Assembly: GCA_963575745.1 (NCBI GenBank)
Contig: CAUYUJ010021677.1
Coordinates: forward strand, 41,101 to 98,600
Origin: Prorocentrum cordatum
Lineage: Eukaryota > Sar > Dinophyceae > Prorocentrales > Prorocentraceae
Direction of reading: 5' to 3'
DNA length: 57,500 nucleotides
The position numbers and the translations under genes are program-made. Below are positions 49,184-56,100 of this stretch, piece after piece. The notes beneath the pieces are model-generated. The model saw only the letters and a program-made list of their open reading frames with translations, searched no databases and was not told the DNA's origin. Each line of letters starts with the position of its first letter. The stretch's first letter is position 1.

Positions 49184-49348
49184 CTGATGCTGATGCTGAT
49201 GCTGATGCTGATGCTGATGCTGCTGCTGATGATGATGATGATGCTGATGCTGATGCTGCTGATGATGATGATGATGCTGATGATGATGACGATGATGATG
49301 ATGATGATGATGATGATGCTGATGCTGATGCTGATGCTGATGCTGATG
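49139..49348 (+). repeat. GAT/GCT trinucleotide microsatellite
   Basis: GAT triplets with long GATGCT blocks. Complementary in type to the TCA/ATC arrays at 1-630 and 32165-32835. Confidence 0.97.
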
Positions 49349-49455
49349 AAAAAACTCCCTCCTTCCAAACTCCCTCTTCATAGGCACCTTCAAATGTTCA
49401 TTCTGAGTGGATGAAGCGCCCCGTTGGAAGACAAGCGTTTGGAACTCCGAAGCTG

Positions 49456-49640
49456 TGCCAAAACACTGTTCCTGGGACTTCACCACCGTGAGTCACCGTT
49501 AGTTGCTGTTGCGTTTTAGCGACCCTGGATCGTGCCAAAACGCCCTTCCTGGGACTTCAACTTCGCGAATGAAAGTGGATGTTGCGCCCTAAAACTCTGG
49601 CATCGTGCCCAAGCACCACTTCTGGGATGTAAGCATGAGA
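49456..49640 (+). repeat. T2 ~76-bp tandem repeat
   Basis: TGCCAAAACACTGTTCCTGG, TGCCAAAACGCCCTTCCTGG and TGCCCAAGCACCACTTCTGG start at about 49456, 49533 and 49607. Between them lie GTTGCGTTTTAGCGACCCTGG and GTTGCGCCCTAAAACTCTGG. Confidence 0.85.
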
Positions 49641-49649
49641 ACCCTTGAC

Positions 49650-50040
49650 ACGGATGCAAACTCATAAAACGAATGTGAACGGCACTACGGCGAGAACCAC
49701 ATGTTTAAAGGAACTGCCCTCCATCCGTGAAACTCATGCACAAATTTTAAAACGAATGTGCGCGGTAACCGAAAACCACATGTTGCAACCGGACCGCCTC
49801 CATCCGTGAGGCTGCACCATCTGTTTCAGATAAGTGCACGCGGAGCTAAAACGATAACCACATTTCGAACACAACCCGCCCTCTATCTATCAAGATATGG
49901 CATGTTGAAACGAATATGCGCGGTACTGAGGCGCGAACCACATTTTGAAAACGGGCCGCCGCCCTCCACCCGCGAAACTGTTGCACTTGTTTGGGCGGAC
50001 TATTCGCGGCGTGAATGCGAGAACTGCATGTTGAACCCGT
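49650..50040 (-). repeat. T1 ~80-bp tandem repeat, five units, inverted
   Basis: The anchor AACCACAT(GT)TT recurs at about 49696, 49775, 49857, 49937 and 50023 (spacing 79-86 bp). Between anchors are CCTCCATCCGTGA and AACGAATGTGCGCGGTA. This is the reverse complement of the units at 12845 and 46700. Confidence 0.9.
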
Positions 50041-50147
50041 TGTAAGGTTCGTGAAGGAATGTGTTGTACGCGTCGGGGTCGAGGCATAGTGATGTCGCAC
50101 CAGCCTCAGGGGGAAGACACGGAGGAGCTATCTACAAGGAAGAGGGA

Positions 50148-50395
50148 TGGAGGAGGAGGAGGAGGAGGAGGAGGAGGAGGAGGAGGAGGAGCAAGAGAAG
50201 GAGGAGGAGGAGGAGGAGCAAGAGAAGGAGGAGGAGGAGGGGAAGGAGGGGACGAGGAGGAGGAGGCGGAGGACGAGGGAGGAGAACAGGGAGGGAGGAG
50301 ACGGAGGACGAGGAGGAGGAGGAGCAAGAGCAAGGTGAAGGAATACAAGGAGGAAGAGGAGGGCCAGGAGGAGGAGGAGGACTTCCGCCCCGGCC
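50148..50395 (+). repeat. GGA microsatellite
   Basis: GGA triplets with repeated AGCAAGAGAAGG interruptions. Confidence 0.95.
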
Positions 50396-50601
50396 CGCGG
50401 CCCGCCCGAAACCCGCGCAGTGGGGCGGCGGCACGAGGCGCGGGGCCGGGCGCATCACGCCGACGGCATCGGCGCCGCACCCCGCCGCCCCGAGCGCGGG
50501 CGCCGCGCCCGGGGGCGGCTTCGCCGGCTCGGACGCGTCGCCCGCGAGCAGCGTGGGGCTCGACATGCCGCGCCCGGGCGGAGAGGCGACGCGCAGAGGC
50601 A

Positions 50602-50752
50602 GGGGCCACATGCGAGCCCTGCCCCTACCCCCCGACAATCTCTGAAGGAGGTAGGGTGGGGTTCACTCGGTTCGAGAGCTCCCGAGCGAAGTGAACCCCA
50701 CCCTCCCCCTCGGATATCGTGGGGGGTAGGGGTAGGGTTCGCATGTGGCCCC
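50602..50752. mobile_element. MITE-like element, family I, copy 2 (full-length)
   Basis: A 151-bp near-perfect palindrome. The ends are GGGGCCACATGCG and CGCATGTGGCCCC. The inner stem is GGTGGGGTTCACTCGG-TTCG against CGAGCGAAGTGAACCCCACC. The right half from CCCCCTCGGATATCGTGGGG outward is nearly identical to copy 1 at 8994-9066. AGAGGCAGGGGCC occurs at the left edge and again shortly after the right edge; whether it is a duplication is unclear. Confidence 0.9.
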
Positions 50753-51335
50753 CCAGGAGAGGCAGGGGCCTCCCAGATGGGGTCGGAAGGGATGGAGCCG
50801 GCGGCTCGCGCCGCGTCGCCGACGCATCGCCGATGCATCACCGATGCATCGGCGATGCAGCGGCGACGTCGGCGACGCATCGGCGACGTCGACGTGAAGC
50901 AAATCGGGCTCCGCACCGAGCCGCATCGCCGATGCATCGCCGATGCGACGGCATCCTCCGACCCCAGCTGCTCGGACCCCAGCTCGGAGACCCAGACTGC
51001 CGCGCTGGGGCCGAGAGGCGACGCGCAGAGGAGGGGTCCCCTCGGAGCCCGGGGTCCCCCCCTCGGAGCCCTGGGGTTCCCCTCCGAGCCCGCCAGGGGC
51101 CGCAGAGTGGTCTGCTTCAGCAGGGCGGCGGCACGGTGGCCCGTGCGGCGGAGGAGTGGGCCCCCTGACGGGGCCCACGCGGTGGCCGAGCGGGCCTCAG
51201 CTGCCGAACGCGGGCTCCGGAGGGAACCTAGAGGGCAGAGAATCCACCCCCAGAATAATCACCGCGACACGCGAAGCCGTCTAGTAAACGCACCCCCGAA
51301 GAAGGAATCAAACAGGGCAGGGCTGTTTACTGGCG
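50753..51335. other. GC-rich intergenic with GATGC palindromes, no gene
   Basis: At 50820-50950 ATCGCCGATGC and GCATCGGCGATGC units recur about eight times, giving overlapping palindromes. GGAGCCC-GGGGT-CCCC is repeated at 51037-51090. Open frames are compositional. Confidence 0.65.
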
Positions 51336-51621
51336 GTGGACAAACCTCCCTTTAGCAAACATCCCCTTAATGAAACGGCCTGGGACCGAAACCGAGGGAC
51401 CTGGACCCGCAAAAATGACGGCCCCGACGCCCTCCCGCGAACCGAAAACGGCAAATGCCTTAATCGACGTGTCAGGGTAGGAGGTCTATCTGCCTATTGT
51501 CGGAGCTTCGCCAAAGCGACTCGAGCCGAGCGCTCGCGAGAGGAGTCGCGGGCGCGGGGCGCGAGGCGGGCGGAGGAGGGACTTTCCCCAACTGGGCCCT
51601 GCGCGTACAGGCGTACAGGCG

Positions 51622-51666
51622 TCCGTAGCCATTTTGGCTCAAGGTCCGTAGCCCTTTCGGGTCAGG
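51622..51666 (+). other. DinoSL spliced leader plus a downstream tandem relict, LINE C 5' end
   Basis: 51622-51643 is an exact 22-nt DinoSL. After one G, 51645-51666 repeats it at 18 of 22 positions (TCCGTAGCCCTTTCGGGTCAGG-type, four substitutions). A fresh leader upstream of a mutated one is the pattern left by repeated rounds of trans-splicing and reverse transcription. Confidence 0.96.
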
Positions 51667-51773
51667 ACCTGGCCTTACTGGCAAGGGGGGAGCAGCGGCC
51701 CCCACAGTGCTCCTCCTCGTCTGCCAGGCCAGACGAGGGATTTTGGCATCTCCCGCTCTCGAGCTGCTGTGGC

Positions 51774-53000
51774 ATGGTCCCCGCGCCGCCGCAGCCCCGC
51801 TCCCAGGGCAACTACCAGACCCGCTCCCAGAGCGGCTACAAGACGTGCTATGGCAAGAGCTCATGTGGTTATCAGTATAATCTTGTGGATTGGGCTCGCT
51901 GCTACCGCTGCAAGAAGTGGCTTCGTGACGACCCTGTTCGGGACACGGTCAAGGGGCCTCCCCGTCCATGGTCAGGCGAGCAGCAGTCCAAGGACGCACG
52001 GCACCAGGTGGAGTCCACGCGCCGCAAGACCAAGTCGGGCCCAGCCGCGAGCGCTGACCAGTCCCAGGTTGGGAGTGGGAAGGGCGGCACAGCCCAGCAG
52101 CGCAGAGGCAAAGGCTCGGACACTGGCGGCAAGCAGACGCAGCGCGACCACCTCACGGCGGCGGTGGAGCAGCTCACGCTTGCTGGGCTGGCTGACGACC
52201 ACCCGCTCATGGTGGCCGCTAAGGCTCAGGTGCCCTCCGCTGCTGCAGCTCAGCCCGACGAACGTGGCCCACCGCCGTGGATGCGCGTTCGATCTCATCA
52301 GGACAAGTTGGCGCACTACCAGGGCCAGCTTACTGCATCGAAGGCGACGGAGGCCAACATCCGTCAACAGATCACGGAGCTGGAGCATGACCTCGAGGAC
52401 TGCGTTGCATCCCAGGCGGCTCTGGCGGAATCGGTCAAGAAGGAAGAGGAGGAGCTCCAGAGGCTCCATCGACGCGCTGCTCTTCACCCTGCTGGCGATG
52501 ACAGCAAGGCGGCTGTCAACGGGCTGGTGGAGACGCTGTTCGGCCATCTTCCCGAGTCGTTCAAAGTGGCGAAGGCGGACCAGCTCCGCACCGCGGTGGA
52601 CCTCCTGGGCGACCTGGCTACTGCTGGGGCCTCTTTCCAGGAGCAGGAGGAGGCACGGCGCAAGGCGCAGGCCGATGAGGCCGCGCAGCGTGCCATGTCG
52701 GGCAGCGGCCCTTCGCCAGCCCATGTGGAGACATCAGACTCACGCGTGGCGGAGGATTGCAAGCAGCAGCTTACCGAGTTGCTGGATGGCGGACAGGCAG
52801 GGCAGTACGAAGGCCTCTTCAAGACCATGCTCGAGTTCCTGCAGAATCCCTCCGCCCTCAGCAAGAGACCCAGGAGGGAGGCGCCAGGCCCAGAGGCAGC
52901 GGCGGCGGCGGGCCCCTCGGCCGCGCCAGGCCCTGCGGCTGCTGATGTCCCTGTGCCTACTGACCGCGGCGTCGCTGGAGCCCCACCCCCGTCGGGGTAG
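51774..53000 (+). CDS. LINE C ORF1: RNA-binding zinc and coiled-coil protein (408 aa)
   Basis: The ATG at 51774 is chosen because it is the first in-frame Met after the spliced leader relicts and precedes the zinc motif; the frame is open upstream through the leader, which is not translated if trans-splicing sets the 5' end. Residues of about 20-50 hold Cys pairs (YKTCYGKSSCGY, then WARCYRCKKWL), followed by a basic, Ser/Gln-rich segment. Helical coiled-coil text runs about 175-245 (IRQQITELEHDLEDCVASQ, KKEEEELQRLHRR). A conserved-looking helical domain follows, LFGHLPESFKVAKADQLRTA, and the C-terminus is Ala/Pro-rich with KRPRRE. It presumably packages the LINE RNA. Confidence 0.88.
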   Translation: MVPAPPQPRSQGNYQTRSQSGYKTCYGKSSCGYQYNLVDWARCYRCKKWLRDDPVRDTVKGPPRPWSGEQQSKDARHQVESTRRKTKSGPAASADQSQVGSGKGGTAQQRRGKGSDTGGKQTQRDHLTAAVEQLTLAGLADDHPLMVAAKAQVPSAAAAQPDERGPPPWMRVRSHQDKLAHYQGQLTASKATEANIRQQITELEHDLEDCVASQAALAESVKKEEEELQRLHRRAALHPAGDDSKAAVNGLVETLFGHLPESFKVAKADQLRTAVDLLGDLATAGASFQEQEEARRKAQADEAAQRAMSGSGPSPAHVETSDSRVAEDCKQQLTELLDGGQAGQYEGLFKTMLEFLQNPSALSKRPRREAPGPEAAAAAGPSAAPGPAAADVPVPTDRGVAGAPPPSG

Positions 53001-53178
53001 CGGGCTTGGCGCTGCAGCTGATGGTCGCCGCCTGACTGCGCCCGCCTCACACCGAGGCAGTAGGCGCTCCCTGGCGGCGCGGGCTGGGGCTACTTGGGCT
53101 GCTGGATCGGACGCGCAGGTTCACGGGCCAGCTGACCCACGGGCGCCGCCTCCTGCCGCTGGTTCGGGCTCGCAGGTC

Positions 53179-56100
53179 ATGGAGCCTTCTGCCCGATCCG
53201 CTCGGCGGCCTGAGGCGGCCCATCGGCCTGATGTCTGGAAGCTGTGTACGGCAAACATCACCTCTTGGGGCATCGAGTGCGGGGACAAGGGTAAGGTCAC
53301 GCGACGGCCTTTCCTGGAGCTCTGCGACTCAGTCGATGCCGACATTTACTTTTTCCAAGAGCACCACCAGACGTCGCTACGGTTGGTGGACGTTCAGCAG
53401 ACGCTGGTCAAGGCTGGCATGGTCTCGCTCCTCGCTCCTGCTGCCCCCTCAGGTCGTTCAGAGGCTGGTACCACCGGAGGAGTTGGCATTGCGACTTCGA
53501 AGCTCTGGGGCCTCAAGGGACTCGACGATTTGCCTGAGAGTATCGAGGTTCCTCCTGGATGCCGCTTTCGTCTGGGGCTCTGGAGTGGGCTATGTTCTGG
53601 AGGCGTGTTAGTCGGATCGGTCTACCTACACACTGGAATCGGTTGCCGCGGTCAAAATCTTTCCTTGCTGCATAGTATTGGGGAGGTCCTGAGGGCGTAT
53701 GGCATGCCGTTCATCCTGGGCGGGGATTTTCAGTTTTCAGCAGAGCAACTGGTCGAGTCTGGTTGGATTGGAGATCTTCAGGCTGAGGTGGTCTCGGACG
53801 TCTCGAATTGGACCTGTCAGTCGGGTACGTCTCGGTCGTCCATCGATTACTTTGTCCTCTCCTCCTCGCTCAAGCAGTTTGTTGTGAGCTGCTCAGTTGC
53901 GACATGGTCTACATGTACCAGACCGCACCGCCCTGTGGTGTTGAGCATGTCTGGCCACCCGCGACAGGTGACAGTTCCCAGGCTCAAGAAGCCATCGGCG
54001 TTCCCTCTTCACCGCCCTGTGGGATGTGACCCTCGGCCTCTGGAGTGGGATGACTTGTTTGATCAGCTTTCCCAGGGAGACTGTACCAAGGACCGTTTGG
54101 ATGCTGTCACTTCTCAGTGGGTTCAAAGGGCTGAGGTGGCGCTATCTCGCGTACTTCATGTCGATGGGGATCCACGATACCGAGGCCGAGGAGGCCCCCC
54201 CAAGGTGGTGCAAGTCCCTCTGCTCGGCCCCCCAGCCTCCACTCATCCCAGGGCCATTGGGGAGGGCCGTATGTGGCGTGTCTTGGAGAGGCGACTCCAG
54301 GACATCATGTATCTCTGGCATGGGCCTGCGCCCACCTTGGGGGGGATAAAACAAGCGGAGATCCTCTTGCGGAAGCTCGTGCACTACCAGTCCCCCTACA
54401 CCGATTGCAAGCATTGGGCTTCTTGGCGAGTTCGGGTTCTGGCCGTCAACCCCTCCAACGTCTCGGAGCTCCAGGAGTTGATTTGGCAGGTCCGCAAGTG
54501 GGCCCTTCAGCACGAGCATCATGCGGCCTCTGAGCGGGCCCGAGCTTGGCGTGAATGGGTTCAAGAAGCGTTATCTGGAAGTGCTCGTCTGGGCCACAGG
54601 TTCACCAAAGAGGTTCCGAAGTGGGCTGCATCTGGGCTATCTCGTTTCTCGGGGCCGTCTGGTGCGCCTTTGGGGATTGCTGCTGAAGCCGATCTTCGGG
54701 CTCAAAAGTGGCATCAACATTGGGGTGTCGGCCAAGTTTTCCCAGAGCCTGATTTCAGTTGGTGCGATGACGAGCCAGAGCTGGAGGCCCCCACCCATGA
54801 GGAGCTCTTAGCCCTCACCAGGACCTACAGCACGCACACGGCCATTGGGGTTTGTGGTCTGCACCCCCGTCACTGGTCCTTCCTCGACGACGGCGCTGTC
54901 GCGGTCTTCCTTCGGATCTGGGTCGAGATGCAGCGCCTGTTCCACATTCCTAGGTGCTGGGCCCTGCTGCTTATTGCCCTCCTACCTAAGCCGCCGCCTG
55001 AAGGGGGCGATCGTCCTATTGGGATCTTCGCGACGCCTATTCGGTTGTGGTCTCGTTGGGCCCGATGGAAAGTTGCTGGCCCCTGGGAAAAGGATAACCC
55101 TCGGGCGTTCTGGTATGGTGATTCAGGGGCCTCGTGTGACATTTGTGTGTGGAAGCAAAGTTTCAAGGCGGAGTTGGCCAGGGACCAGGGCAAAGCGGCA
55201 GGGACAACCCTGCTCGACCTGGTCAAAGCATATGAGCATGTGCCCCACCATGTGTTAGCTGCTGCTGCCCGTCGACACAGGTTCCGAGGTAAGACCCTGC
55301 GCTTCCTGCTCGCATCGTATTGCCTCGACAGGATGGTACTGTTTGAGATGATCGCCACGCAGACGGTGGTGACGCACCGCACGATTGTCGCGGGCTGCAG
55401 CTGCGCGACCTCCCTGCTGCGTTTGGTGCTCTTGTCGCCAGTGGATACCATCTCTCTTCGATTCGTGAATGTCGAGGTGGCGGTCGTGGTGGATGATCTG
55501 CAGTTGCAACGTGTTGGCGAGGCGTGGGAAGTTGCCAGGGAACTCAAAGGGGCCGAGGACCTCCTGGCAGCTGAGCTTACGCAGATCGGCCTGACCCTCT
55601 CCCTGCCCAAGAAGCACCAGGTTGTCATTGGCAAAGGCATTCGGAAGGTGTTTCGGAAGGTCAACCCGTCCTCGTCGAGGTTCCTCACTCGCTCGGTTCG
55701 GAACCTGGGACTGGACTTTGGAGGTGGAAATCGGCTATCTCATTCGGTTCGTGCACAGCGGCTGAGCAGGATGGCGTCTCGGATCCCTCGGTATAAGCGT
55801 CTCGCTAGAGCTGGGGGCAAGACGATCAAACTGGTGCAGACTGGCCTCAAGCCTGGTATGCTCTGGGCAGTGGGAGTTCACGGCATCAGCAACACGCACC
55901 TGCTCAGGGCGAGGCAGCTGGCGCGCGCGGGCATGATCTACAGGCACATGGGCAGGTCGCTCTCCTTAGACCTCATGCTTGCTGGGCCGCAGGTCGACCC
56001 CGCCTTCGAGTGCAACAGGAGCCCGATTTTCCTTTGGCTGCAGGCGCTTTGGGACGGATGGGCCCCCAGAGCTGATATGGCGCGGCTTCTGAGTGGAGCA

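Noticed and set aside
49650-50040. CRISPR array (regular 80-bp spacing)
   Set aside because: Whole units are diverged copies of each other, with no constant repeat and unique spacer, and the orientation switches between loci.
50602-50752. Target-site duplication AGAGGCAGGGGCC around MITE I copy 2
   Set aside because: The right-hand copy is not adjacent to the palindrome end, and the sequence overlaps the left terminus; copy 1 has a 5-bp duplication instead.
51622-51666. SL-RNA gene rather than LINE 5' end
   Set aside because: SL-RNA genes continue from the leader into an intron with a donor GT and structured RNA. Here a second decayed leader and then a LINE ORF1 follow, and the pattern recurs at LINEs A and B.
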